Shown: positions 24,001-33,719, counted from the stretch's first letter. The stretch: DNA of 64,000 bases from Merluccius polli (GCA_030340625.1 JAOPHQ010004840.1:214001-278000), one strand, 5' to 3'. Numbers and translations are program-made. The notes: generated from the letters alone by a model not told the origin.

Positions 24001-25571
24001 AGGTTGTTTACCTGACCCCAGTCATCTTCATCTTTTCAATGGTCATTCTGTCCATCATGTACAAGGAGGAGCAGAACTTAACTACCAAGTATGCTCATTA
24101 TATTGGAATCATAGGCATGGATATGTAGTGATGAAGCCATGAAACAACAGACATCTGCTCTGACTTAACACCAACAGCTTGCTCCACATCCGGGTGATCA
24201 AGTTCCTGGTTCAGTTCATCAACTTCATCCACCTTGGCGCCGTATTCTGGACCTGCTTTTGGCTGTTTAATGGCAGAGATTCTTGGATTGGAGAGAGAGG
24301 TGGGCCACTGACCATTAGTGGGGTTGCAAAGCAAGCCACACTATTGTAATCCGTCTCCTCAGAAAATGCACAGCACACCCGTTTTTACTCTCTCCGTCCA
24401 TATGTCTGTGACTGGTTGATGGTGGTGATCATCAAGCCTTATATGCATACGGCAGTATGTGTTGTTTGGTATTCGCTCAGCCCCATGGCGTGTTTTGGTT
24501 CTCACATGGTGCTTGTATTCTCATATTTGAACGCGCAACGCCCGCCGACCATTAACAGGAAAAGAACATTTAGTCATTGACACACCTTTATCCAAAGGGA
24601 CTTTGAGGTGAGGCTGAGAACAGCCAAACCCTGCAATCAATACTGCAGCACCTACAAAACTACAAATAACTTATTATAGTAAATGGACTGCATCTATAGA
24701 GCGCTTTTCAGACCAGTAGCCACTCAACGCGCTTTACAATTATTGCCTCACATTCACCCATTCATACACAGTAGCCGGCTCTACCTCCTGAGCCACTGCC
24801 GCCCCCCTAAATGAGCACCGAAAAAAAAATCACAAAATACTTCTGGATGTGGATTTTAAACCAATTGGGTTATTGAGCCTTATTGACCCTCCTTGTGTGT
24901 GCGTTTCCATTGTAGATGTGGAGGACTTTGCGGACGTCTACATATACTCTGTCTACTGGGCCTTGAATACCTACACAACCACCGGCTTTGGCGACATCAC
25001 TGCCACCAACATGCAAGAGACCCTCTTCAGCATCCTCATCATGGTGCTGTCCAAGATGCACCTCTGCTACAGCATGGGCATGCTCTCAGCCACCAAAGCC
25101 AACAAGGGGGTCCTGCAGGTGGCCTGCGAGGAGAAGCTACAGGTGAACAATAGCAGCCTCGCCAAACCACCAATCGCAGTGGCACTAGAGTTTGACCCTT
25201 GTCCTTGATTCAAGCAATACACACAATTTATCCTGTAATTGAAGACTTGGGCTCAGGTTTCCAAAGAAGGAAATGTTTCATCAAAAGTTCCCCATGTCCT
25301 CTTTACATACAGGCTATCCAGAAGTACATGTTAGATGAGAACGTATCCGTGCCTCTCCAGAACCATGTGATGCATTTCTATAACCACCAGTGGACTCGCA
25401 CCAGGGGTGTGGACTGTGAGACGCTGTTCAAAGACATTCCACATACCATTAAAAGTCAAATATTCTCCAGGTAATCTCTGCTCCACATCTATGGTGGCTG
25501 AACGCTTATTCTACTCTTGTGACGGGGTTGTTGTCAAAAAAAAAAAAGAAGCTAATTTAATATATGCCTAA

Positions 25572-25617
<46 letters not shown>

Positions 25618-26630
25618 ATGTAGAATGTGTATTACGATGCTTCCGAAACAAAAGCTGTTCAGCCACGTTTCTGAAGCCTTTATAAGGAACATGGCCACCA
25701 AGATGCTGATGAAGAGCTACACTGCAGGTACAAAACATTTTGATGAGTAAAATGAATTGCACAGTAAACACACAGTTAACATCGTAGAGGAATGTGTTGA
25801 AAAATGTCAAAATAACCCATTGGCCAGGATCTGCTTGATACTTCAAAGGTCTAAATAAAACTAGTCTTACACTTGAATGAATAAATACTGGCCTGTTGCT
25901 GTCATTACCATTATTCAGAATCACGTCAGATAAAGTGAGTGTTTTTTTCACCTTTCTTAATGGAATTATAATTGCACTCGGTATAGTATAGTGCAGCGCC
26001 CATTCAAAACGTGTTCAGAACGGGCCGATTGCTTGGCCTCCGGTATTGCTGCTTGCATCTTTTTCAAGAACCGCTCATCCAAACAACCTCACACTCGACA
26101 CTGCACTTACTTGGGTCCTCAGCAATATACCCGTGTGTATATTGCTGATATTGCTGAGTGTGAAGTCGATCAAATGAACGGTTGTTGAGAAAATTGAAGG
26201 ACAGACATACAAACAGAGACTCCTTTCATTTTAGTTAGATAAAGAGCATGCAATGGTACATTGATATCCAACAGACAGCAGCAGGAGAAGGTTGTTTTCT
26301 CCGGTTGTGTGCGTTCATGGCAATGATCATAGTCTACTTCATTTTGTCACAGGAGACTACATCATAAGGCGAGGGGATATGGGCACTGGCATGCATCTCA
26401 TTCTCAGCGGCACGGTCAAGCTGTGCTCATCGAATGCTGGGCAGGAGAGCGAGGTCTACCTCACCACTGGAGCTGTGTTGGGATCACAGCAACTCATCCA
26501 GCAGCAAAGGTGGGGGGACATGGCCATCGTGGATGACTATGTGGACATTCTGTTCCTCTCCAAGGAGGTGTTTGACCAACTGGGCCACCATTACCCTGAG
26601 GACATGAGGAAGTGTCGGCAAGGTTATTAA
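11713..26630 (+). CDS. cngk: CNGK-type four-repeat cyclic-nucleotide-gated-like K+ channel
   Basis: Thirty-seven exons join with consistent phases and GT-AG borders into about 1868 aa. Four homologous channel repeats occupy about residues 1-374, 375-903, 904-1496 and 1497-1868 in one chain, a built-in tetramer for the plasma membrane. Selectivity filters are VGYGD at 230-234, 599-603 and 1165-1169 and TGFGD at 1636-1640, so K+ selectivity is expected rather than the non-selective pore of classical CNG channels. Family knowledge: the sea urchin CNGK is opened by cGMP in sperm; the zebrafish one is opened by alkaline pH and ignores cyclic nucleotides. The poor cNBDs here fit the fish type. The start at 11713 follows a possible acceptor at 11678; an untranslated first exon may lie upstream. 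Each repeat is described separately. Confidence 0.9.
11969..12027. repeat. (GT)n microsatellite in cngk intron 1
   Basis: About 29 GT units end 41 bases before exon 2 of cngk. Transcribed as UG repeats close to a 3' splice site. Confidence 0.95.
13681..14908. mobile_element. hAT-like non-autonomous element in cngk intron 6
   Basis: It starts tagggctgaacgatatgg and ends attgtccacccctа-type sequence (ccaccccta at 14900-14908), the ends typical of a common fish hAT family. The flanks aggctaca (13673-13680) and aagctaca (14909-14916) agree at 7 of 8 bases, an aged 8-bp target duplication. Sub-ends carry the gatattaatcgattt type motif. No transposase is present. A second, AT-rich foldback is nested in it. 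Confidence 0.75.
14080..14612. repeat. AT-rich foldback repeat nested in the hAT element
   Basis: The left arm (about 14080-14226) is a run of variants on tttatttccctattcattta, ending ctgtatttcttcgcccatatg. The right arm (about 14492-14612) is its inverted copy (catatggatgaagaaataca onward). A 265-bp unique centre separates them. Confidence 0.75.
15773..15832. repeat. 16-bp inverted repeat just before cngk exon 9
   Basis: attcacctagtggcca and tggccactaggtgaat are perfect inverted arms around 28 bases. The copy ends 56 bases before the acceptor of exon 9 and would fold in the pre-mRNA. Likely a very short MITE. Confidence 0.8.
15889..19915 (+). other. cngk: cngk repeat 2
   Basis: Exons 15889-16024, 16125-16238, 16342-16514, 16844-16986, 17400-17509, 17707-17839, 18091-18210, 18287-18386, 18532-18678, 18935-18997, 19102-19223, 19380-19492, 19804-19915. 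S1 is in FVFWCITVSIFIHTWVLFF; S4 is weakly charged (YLRLNRLIWLRK). The pore is YWAMSTLTTVGYGD. A C-linker precedes a full-length cNBD at residues about 717-835 with the FGE motif (KMYFGEAGF), but the usual Arg-Thr-Ala is replaced (APVTVRA aligns with RTANIR), so the phosphate-binding Arg is Ala. The first acceptor (15889) is the least certain of the set. Confidence 0.85.
19991..23100 (+). other. cngk: cngk repeat 3
   Basis: Exons 19991-20050, 20304-20962, 21139-21242, 21488-21631, 21728-21886, 21996-22082, 22166-22315, 22545-22678, 22819-23100. One 659-bp exon carries S1 to the outer pore, whereas repeats 1 and 2 use four or more exons for the same part. S4 is poor in charge. The pore is YFATATVCGVGYGD. 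The cNBD (about 1308-1450) has YFGEQSLL and HLRAATIRAAT, where Arg falls at the canonical phosphate-binding position. This is the best candidate for a working ligand site. A short duplicated DQAQ segment follows the C helix. Confidence 0.88.
24676..24808 (+). repeat. Common teleost dispersed repeat
   Basis: The phrases aaatggactgcatctataga, gcgcttttcagacc and cgctttacaattattgcctc, then cacattcacccattcataca, belong to a very abundant fish repeat. It lies in the intron before the repeat-4 pore exon. Recognised from memory of the motif. Confidence 0.75.
25574..25616. repeat. (GT)n directly before a cngk 3' splice site
   Basis: About 21 GT units followed by ggatgtag and the exon at 25624, so the normal pyrimidine tract is replaced by a UG repeat. 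Confidence 0.95.
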
Positions 26631-27474
26631 CCATGGACACCTTGTATTCATTTAGACTCTGCATCTTATCTGAGTTTGTAAATATTGAAATACCATTTAG
26701 TCATAAAAAGTAGTAGTTTAAACATGGTCCGTTTGTATTAATTTGGATTATTATTATTATTGTATTTTGATTTTGCATCTTATTTGAGGTTGTATAATAT
26801 ATCATATTCAGCCAGTATTTTTGTGTGTGTGTGTTTGTGTCTGTGTCAGTATGTTTATCTTTTCCCAGAAAATATTCATAAAAATAGTAATAAATATATA
26901 TCACTAAAATTGAAACCAGCTATCTCTTAAGCAAAATGCAAATCCTCCTTAAGCAAAATGCAAATCCTCCTGACAAATAATTGCATCATCACACATTTTT
27001 ATTACAAGTTAACCTAGAAAACGGCGTAGATAATAAATCAGAAACAATGGCCTCCTCACTAGCGGTTACGTTACTGCCGTCATGAAGTAAACCAACTCAC
27101 GCCCCTTAAGCTAGCTAGCTAGCTTATGGTATATGCTAGCTAGCTAGCTAGCTTATTAGCTTGTGATTCGTGTCCCTCATAGCGGGCGGAACTTCATAAC
27201 TGACTGCCATAAAGTTAGCGATAACAAAGTTCCCACCATTTAGACTCGAGGGAAGATGTATTTTTTGCTTCTTTTACTACTTTCATTTAACCCTTCACAT
27301 TCCAACACCAATTGAATAGGCAGGTTTGAAGGGTTTATTTCCTATTGCCTACAATTTTGTTTAGATATCAAATTATAAATTCATAAAATAATACCAGAAT
27401 ATCTTGGGGGTGGCCCTGACGGTTCCCCTCTGAAAAACAGATCTATCTTTTTAAAGAATTGATTTGATAGGAAC
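26631..27474. other. 3' flank of cngk and intergenic DNA
   Basis: AT-rich. A 22-bp unit is duplicated in tandem at 26927-26948 and 26949-26970; each copy holds the octamer ATGCAAAT (26936-26943 and 26958-26965). A (GCTA)n palindrome lies at about 27108-27155. No gene seen. Confidence 0.7.
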
Positions 27475-27825
27475 ATTGGGCCTCATTCACAAACCGTTCT
27501 TAAGAACAAATTTGTTCTTAAGTCCTACTTACGGAGATTTTATGAAGATTGTGGCATTCATGAATTTTTTTCTTATCCAGGATTTTTCTTAGGTAAGAAC
27601 AAATCCTACGAACACTCAGGAGTACTCTTAAGCACATTTCAGTGCCGACATGTTGGCATGGTTGTGTTGTCTTCTTTTAAGTTCAGCAAAATACATTACA
27701 GTGAAATATCTGTCATATTTATGTATTTATTTATTCATTTCATTTTTTTTTATAGGTGGCATTTCTCCATCCACGGCCTACAAAACAATGGCATATTGCT
27801 GCTACAGGAGATTGGGGATCTGCCC

Positions 27826-28764
27826 TAGTGATGGCTCGTTCGCGAACAAATCAGTTCGAACAAACGACTCTTTAAAGTGAACGGTGACCTCGTTCGCCGC
27901 TCTCGTTCGACTCGTTCGTCGTCGTTCGTCTCGTTCGCTGAGTCTCTGACGCGCTGCTGATTCGCGGCGCTGATTCGCGAGTCGTTCCCTGACTGATTGA
28001 CTCGAGGACTGAGACGTCACGACTCACGAGAGCCAGCCAATCGTATTTAAATATCAGTGAAATGGTAAATGCATGCTGTCTTTGTATTTTCTGTGTCATG
28101 CCAGATTAATAATATATTTGAATGTCTCGTCAATCTGTCTCGTTCTTTCATGCGTCCTTCTCACGCACGCAACCCGGCCGGGACCCCCCCCTTGGTGGAT
28201 CTTGGTCTTGAGTGGGGGTGGCCAATGGCCATCTTCACAATAGTAAATAAAATATGCCCGCTGCGTTTGGTTTGTCTAACTTTACCTTGAATTGGGGGAA
28301 TGGGGCATTTTGATCCTGACATGTCATTATGCATACATTAAATAAATCTGTTGAACTCAAATTAAATACATATAACATATTCAACCAGACACAATGTTGT
28401 ATTTGCTATTATTCACACATTTATTAACACCATCAACCCCCTCCCCCAGTTGGTTTCTCGGAGTTGAACTGTAACTTGATCTCTGAATGGTAACTTAACT
28501 GCATTCGTGATTCGTTTGAATGTTGTGAACGAGGGAGGCGCCGAGTCGGTCAGACTCGGCTGGCATTCGCGAACGGCGAATGCATTCGCCGTTCGCGAAT
28601 GAGAACGAGGGGCGGAGGGAGGAGCTGAGTCTGAACGACTGAACGAGTGAATGATTCACCGCTACCGGAAACACGACTGAACGAACGAACGAACGAACGA
28701 CTCTTTATGGCGAACTGAACGACGCGAACTGATTCGCGCAAACGAATCATGAAATCCATCACTA
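27826..28764. mobile_element. hAT non-autonomous element with 8-bp duplication
   Basis: Ends tagtgatgg and ccatcacta are inverted; the flanks are an exact 8-bp duplication, atctgccc, at 27818-27825 and 28765-28772. The sub-ends are rich in cgttcgcgaac-like inverted motifs. The centre (28236-28446) recurs at 31209-31730. No transposase. Confidence 0.88.
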
Positions 28765-29030
28765 ATCTGCCCTACGGAGGGAACGAATCTTTCAGGACCA
28801 CGTAGATCTTTTTTCAGAGGCCCTGCACACGGCCCTGCAGTCCCTTTTATGGGCATTAATGGGCGGTTACCTATGCTAATCCTATGTTAATTAGACTCAT
28901 TTGGCATGCGCGCTCAGTTTACGAGAAGATGGCATTCATCAATCTAAGAACACAGCTGCGAACAATTCAGCGGCTTAAGAACACGATGACTCTGACGTAG
29001 GGTCTTCTTAGAAATCTTCTTAAGAAGGAC

Positions 29031-29548
29031 TTAAAGGGGAACTTGGCAACTCTAGCCATTTCTTCGCTGGTTTTCACTTTTGTCGTCGCATGTTTTCTCA
29101 ACGAGCTCCCCCTACAGGTCTGGGACGTATATTACACAACACTGTCGTAAAAAAACTCACTTGAGGCACCCTCCTCCCCGTTTCTACCGCTGCTCATGTG
29201 CATTTGTTGCCGGACTTTTTCATGTGGCACGATGTCTACCGAGGTGGGTAATTCATTATACACTGTATCATAGAACATTGACATGTATAGCCGGCGTGAT
29301 TAACCGTTATTGAGGGGGGCGTGTGTGTTTATGTTGAATTGCCGTAAAGCAATTCGTGTTTCTCGCTCGTTCTCGCGATACTTCTCATTTCCAATTTACC
29401 GGGACGGTAGTCCCAAAGTTGCAAGGTTGGTTTTCCACCTGGGGGGAGCGGGGATAGTCATCATTAACACCGGACCAGACCATTTAACCGTCCAAATGAT
29501 TTCCAGACGGGTTTATTAAGTTGAAAAAGTTGCCAAGTGCCCCTTTAA
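29031..29548. mobile_element. MITE with 21-bp inverted ends
   Basis: Left end ttaaaggggaacttggcaac (29031) and right end gttgccaagtgcccctttaa (to 29548) match at 20 of 21 inverted positions. The TTAA or TTA at the ends is the likely target. It is nested in the element 27478-29583. No coding potential. Confidence 0.85.
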
Positions 29549-29868
29549 GAAAGAATCTAAGAAGATATTGGTGAATGAGGCCCATTGATTTGGTGGATCA
29601 GCTGCTAAACTCACAGGGTCATTTCATCACTTACAGTGAATTTATCTCCCATTTTACTTTTCCAATATCAACTAAAGAATATGACCTCGGAATGAGCAGT
29701 GCCGAATGGCTGTGATTCAATACCAAAGTGTTCCTTATCCTACTGATCTCATTACATCACCTGTTGACACTCCTAAAAATAACAATAGAGCTTACGTTCC
29801 TTATAGACCCTTTCATTGTTTGTAAACATTCCAAGCCACGAGAATGCGCACATGTCTTTTCGCGCCTA

Positions 29869-30340
29869 ATGGGGTCAGAAAACAAAGTGAAGAACATGGC
29901 TGTCAACGATTCTCCTCAGAATATTTCCGAATATGCTCTCTCGTTGCCGATTAAGGACCGGGAACAATATCTCAACAAATTGGTATTGGCTGACGGCGAT
30001 AGTTTGCCAGACCCAGCTTCCATTAAAGATTGGGTAGATGACAGTAGCAAATGGCCAGATATCCAGTGGCCAGCAATTCACTCTTACCTAGTAGATAAAC
30101 CGCCCGTACACTCGAGAAAGCCTATGCACATACAAGTCGCTTGATGCCTATAATTATGTTGTTTCTGGACACGTTCAGACGATCTTCTACAAAGATATAG
30201 GCAAAGGTTTTTGTGCTCTAAAAGCAGAAGTCTTGCCGAGTCAGCGTCAAGGGAAGACGACATGGTTGTACAAGGCACGGGTGATCTACAACAAGGAGAA
30301 GTGCTACATTCACACGGCTAACTGCACCTGCATGGCGGGG
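29869..30340 (+). pseudogene. Relic of a multi-copy fish SWIM-domain protein
   Basis: From ATG 29869 the frame reads MGSENKVKNMAV and reaches KDWVDDSSKWPDI and IHSYLVD; near 30120 the frame shifts by one and continues YKSLDAYNYVVSGHVQ, then KGFCALKAEVLPSQRQGK, then CYIHTANCTCMAG up to a good donor at 30341. The CxC is the first half of a SWIM zinc finger; the second half (CxH) should be in the next exon, which I cannot find. Such proteins in fish often carry a YqaJ-like nuclease downstream and are repeated in the genome. The frameshift and lost exons mark it as broken. Confidence 0.6.
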
Positions 30341-31188
30341 TAAGTGTATTTATTTATTCTTAAACCAGTGGACAATGTCCTAATCTGGTCAACGCCACTG
30401 CTGGTCCTATTTTCACATTCAACAGCGCTACAGGTCGGCATTTTAGACTTTTTGTTTGGACTTCGTTAGTGGAAGTCTATGTAAGTAGGCCTAGGTGTTT
30501 TTCTGACCCCAAGATGCGTGCGCATATTTCTGTGACGTTGCACTCGAAGGGGTCTATTTCAGCAAGACAGTATATTTCTAGTCCTCATGTCACCACCTAC
30601 TGGAATAATTGTGCAAGTGGTATTCCACGGCATGAAGTTTGGCTGTTGCCATACAAATATCTCCACCAATAAGATAAAGAAGGTGCCATTTAAGCTTATA
30701 TACAAATCGTACCCTGTAAAACATTTTATTAAAAGATTTAAGAATGTTAATGTGTCATGTTCATCTTGCTCTGCACATCCTGAAACTGCATCATTTATTT
30801 TGGCATCAACACTAAAATATTGTGGCAAGTGGTTTCTAGGTTTATTAATATTACATTTATGTTGCATTATTGTATAAACATGTTATTTTTGTCCTAACAG
30901 AAAAATAAGAAACAAGCATACATAAGTAATCATATTATCTTAGCTAACATTCATATTCATAAATGGTGGAGGTAGACAGGATGCAGGAGGTGGAGGCAGA
31001 CAGCATGCGAGAGGTGGAGTGTAATGAATCATTACCTACTTTTGTTAATTGATATCACAATGAGTAACATATTTAAGAATGAGGCACAAACAGAACAAAT
31101 GGTTTATTGAATGTGTATGTGTGTCAACAATATTTGTGTGTGCAGGTCCGTGTCGTCTGTCTGTGTGCAAGTCACTCACCTATGTCTC
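30341..31188. other. Intergenic, no gene seen
   Basis: Searched for the continuation of the SWIM relic and found none. Moderate AT content, a short purine-rich repeat (gtggaggtagacaggatgca type) near 30965-31015. Confidence 0.4.
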
Positions 31189-32151
31189 CGCCAATGGCCA
31201 TCTTCACAATAGTAAATAAAATATGCCCAGAATAAACACAACTGTACATCATTAACTTTTAAACTCATCATTGCTAAATCAAGTCTATTATCTTGCTGAT
31301 ATATTAAACATCAAATAATCTACTACACCCCCCCCCCCCCGCATCCCGCTGCGTTTGGTTTGTCTAACTTTACCTTGAATTGGGGGAATGGGGCATTTTG
31401 ATCCTGACATGCACTGGCGTAACTATCGACGGTGCAACCGGTGCTTTGCACCGGGGCCCAGACGCCGGGGGGGGCCAATGAAGACGCCGGGGGGGGCCTA
31501 TCCCGTCCACAATCGCGCAGCACCCCCCCCACCCCCCGTCAACAATCGCGGGGGCCCTCAAATATTTGCACCGGGGCCCATCATCACGTCGTTACGCCAG
31601 TGCTGACATGTCATTATGCATACATTAAATAAATCTGTTGAACTCAAATTAAATACATATGTTAACATATTCAACCAGACACACTGTTGTATTTGCTATT
31701 ATTCACACATTTATTAACACCATCAACCCCCCTCCTCCCACCTTTCAGGATAAAGTGAGCTCGAGCTGACGTGTGGGGCCCGGGCAACAATATCCCGATT
31801 CCGAACACGAAGCGCTCCTCAGCTGAAAGGAACTTAGTTAATGTTGTGTTGATTGATAACCATTTGCACCATTGCACGATTGTGAATCGTGATTTTGTGA
31901 TTAGTTAGTAAATGAGAACGAGGGAGTCTGACCGAGACCGACTCAGCTGAGAACTGCATTCGCGATTTGCGAATGACAGCCGAGTCGTTCGCGATTCGCG
32001 AATGAGAACGAGGGACGGAGGGAGGAGCTGAGTCTGAACGACTCAGTGAATGATTCACCGCTACCGGAAACACGAACGAACGAACGACTCTTTATGGCGA
32101 ACTGAACGACGCAAACTGATTCGCGCAAACGAATCATGAAATCCATCACTA
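31189..32151. mobile_element. Second copy of the hAT element at 27826, left end lost
   Basis: It shares with 28220-28764 the phrases ccaatggccatcttcacaat, gctgcgtttggtttgtctaa and gaatcatgaaatccatcact and ends ccatcacta at 32151. It has 120 bp (31231-31350, with a C run) not in the first copy. Its left terminus is not recognisable, so no duplication can be read. It is interrupted by the element at 31412-31602. Confidence 0.8.
31412..31602. mobile_element. 191-bp hAT MITE inserted in a hAT element
   Basis: Inverted ends cactggcgtaac and gttacgccagtg, exact 8-bp duplication ctgacatg at 31404-31411 and 31603-31610. The sister copy at 28312-28325 has the uninterrupted sequence with ctgacatg once, so the empty site is in the same window. 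The interior is GC-rich (ggtgctttgcaccggggccc). Confidence 0.92.
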
Positions 32152-32795
32152 CTGCCCACTAGATAAAAGGGATGGGATTCAGTTGCATAGGGGTGCTCTT
32201 GAGGGACAGAAGCAATGCCGTGCTTTCTGGTCCCTTCAGTTCTTTAAGGTATTGTGCAAACCTTGGTTAAGTCTTATTTATTTAAGTGTTTTATAAGTCT
32301 TATTTATTTAAGTGCTTTTTGCTGAATATAGCCTTAGCCGTTTTTCTAGTTTAAGTATTTTTTTTGTATTTTTGTATTTTGTATTTTTTGAAGTATTTTT
32401 TTTGTTTTCACTGGATGCCGAATACCTCTGGTGAGGAAATAAATTGCATAGTAAACGCCATTTTTGCCTGACTGCTGCCGTTTGTGCCAACCTTTAAGAC
32501 CCTCGACACGTTACCCCATAACACTCTGGAACTCAAACCAATCACTGATGCCCCAAAAAATAAATCGAATGAATTACATTAAAAGTGCGACGATTAGTCG
32601 ACTATCGGCTTGAAATGGTGACTAATAACCAACTAAGAAAATATTTAGTCAGGGGCAGCCCTAATGTAGAGCATGATCAACTCCATAACTCGCCATCTCC
32701 CTGTTTTGTTTTCTAGGATAAAATGATGAAGTGCAGGAGCTGAATAATTTGTATATTTTATATTTCAACCACAATAATGACGTGTGTGTGTCCAG

Positions 32796-32872
32796 TCTGA
32801 GGTTTGTGAGTGGCAGTCGTGACGGCAAGGCCCGGATCTAGCACTACCAACAACAGGAGTGGAAGACCATAG
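32796..32872 (+). pseudogene. BRWD/PHIP-like WD40 exon relic
   Basis: After an AG at 32795 the frame reads LRFVSGSRDGKARI, then a stop where the family has Trp, then HYQQQEWKTI, ending near a gtggggg donor-like site. This matches the WD40 segment of BRWD1/BRWD3/PHIP proteins (FVSGSRDGTARIW pattern). No neighbouring WD exons are seen on either side, and the Trp-to-stop change removes function. It is probably a stray duplicated exon. Confidence 0.55.
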
Positions 32873-33427
32873 GTGGGGGAACAGACTGGACCTTTACCCT
32901 CTCCCTGGACATAGTATATAATAAAATGTTTGGTTGAATGGAATTGGTTGCCTTGATCTGTCTTTTATGACAAACCAAATAGAAAGTTAGAGACATGGTC
33001 AAAGGCTTGTTAATATTTAAAATGCAGTTCAATACAACTGCACTTATTGTTGATTATCAATGGGGAGCAGATAGTTACTGGTTAGGGTGTTTGACTCCCT
33101 CGCATTTTCTATTCCTCTCTCTCCCTATTCTCTCTATTTTCTATCAAAGCACTGTGCTGAAGAAAAAATGATTAGAGACACATGCACAAGAGCTTGATAA
33201 TATCACTGTTGAATCATCTCGATAAAATCCTTTGTTTTAATAACTAATGTGTTTCCAGAACTGTTTTTGTCATTCAATAAAAAACCCTGTGCATGTGACC
33301 ACCGCTGCCATTTGGCGGTACTTTTGATGTCATAAGACAAGATGGAGGCCAGTGTTTTGGTAGTTTGTACAAGTTGGTCTGGTCCCTGGTCTCTGGCTGG
33401 TAACCAGAGACCTGGCTGGTAATCCTG
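32873..33427. other. Intergenic, no gene seen
   Basis: AT-rich. The last 60 bp hold short inverted phrases (ggtctctggctggtaaccagagacc) that lead into the long palindrome. Confidence 0.4.
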
Positions 33428-33491
33428 GGCTCTGGAAAGCCCCAGGTAGCTGCAGCTTGCAAGCTGCAGCTACCTGGGGCTTTCCAGAGCC
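33428..33491. repeat. Perfect 64-bp palindrome
   Basis: ggctctggaaagccccaggt opens the left half and acctggggctttccagagcc closes the right; the two 32-base halves are exact reverse complements with no loop. Flanks on both sides also contain ccagag/ctctgg pieces. Confidence 0.95.
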
Positions 33492-33661
33492 AACCAACCC
33501 TCAGTCAGACCATGTGACCCAGGCAGCCAATCAGATCGCCCAGGAGGTCTGAAAAAACCAGTCAGACCATTCGTATGCCAGACTACTAGCTGGGGAATTA
33601 TAAGAGATTATATATCTAAGTTTGAATGATGTTGAAGATATTTACATGTATTATAATTATG

Positions 33662-33719
33662 TTTCATATTATATATTATATATAAATAAATAATTATATA
33701 TATTATATATAATATGAAA
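33662..33719. repeat. AT-only inverted repeat
   Basis: Arms of 23 bases (tttcatattatatattatat and its inverse) with a single mismatch around a 12-base AT centre. A likely cruciform or a TA-rich microsatellite folded on itself. Confidence 0.75.

Larger units (their letters stand above)
23647..26630 (+). other. cngk: cngk repeat 4 (S3-S4 missing, TGFGD filter)
   Basis: Exons 23647-23788, 24000-24088, 24178-24299, 24916-25142, 25313-25470, 25624-25727, 26353-26630. The acceptor of the first is the second AG in cagatgtcag; the first AG would put a stop in frame. Two membrane segments (SCLLITLSFWAIIYM and VIFIFSMVILSIMY) are followed at once by S5 (RVIKFLVQFINFIHL). No S3 or charged S4 is present, and the 90- and 211-bp introns there do not hide one. 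The pore is YWALNTYTTTGFGD. The cNBD has LGS for FGE and no Arg-Thr-Ala. The protein ends just after the cNBD (RQGY stop). No clear poly(A) signal was fixed. Confidence 0.85.
27478..29583. mobile_element. Harbinger-like non-autonomous element hosting two others
   Basis: Perfect 13-bp inverted ends, gggcctcattcac and gtgaatgaggccc, flanked by ATT on both sides (27475-27477, 29584-29586), a 3-bp duplication as expected for PIF/Harbinger. Just inside the left end is a perfect 24-bp palindrome (27499-27522, cttaagaacaaa and its inverse). Two other elements (27826-28764 and 29031-29548) are inserted in it; the element itself is about 650 bp and codes for nothing. Confidence 0.8.

Noticed and set aside
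25988..26190. Short ORF and imperfect inverted repeat in the last cngk intron
   Set aside because: The cagcaatatac/gtatattgctg hairpin is only 11 bp and the ORF has no channel similarity; the frame of the flanking exons excludes it.
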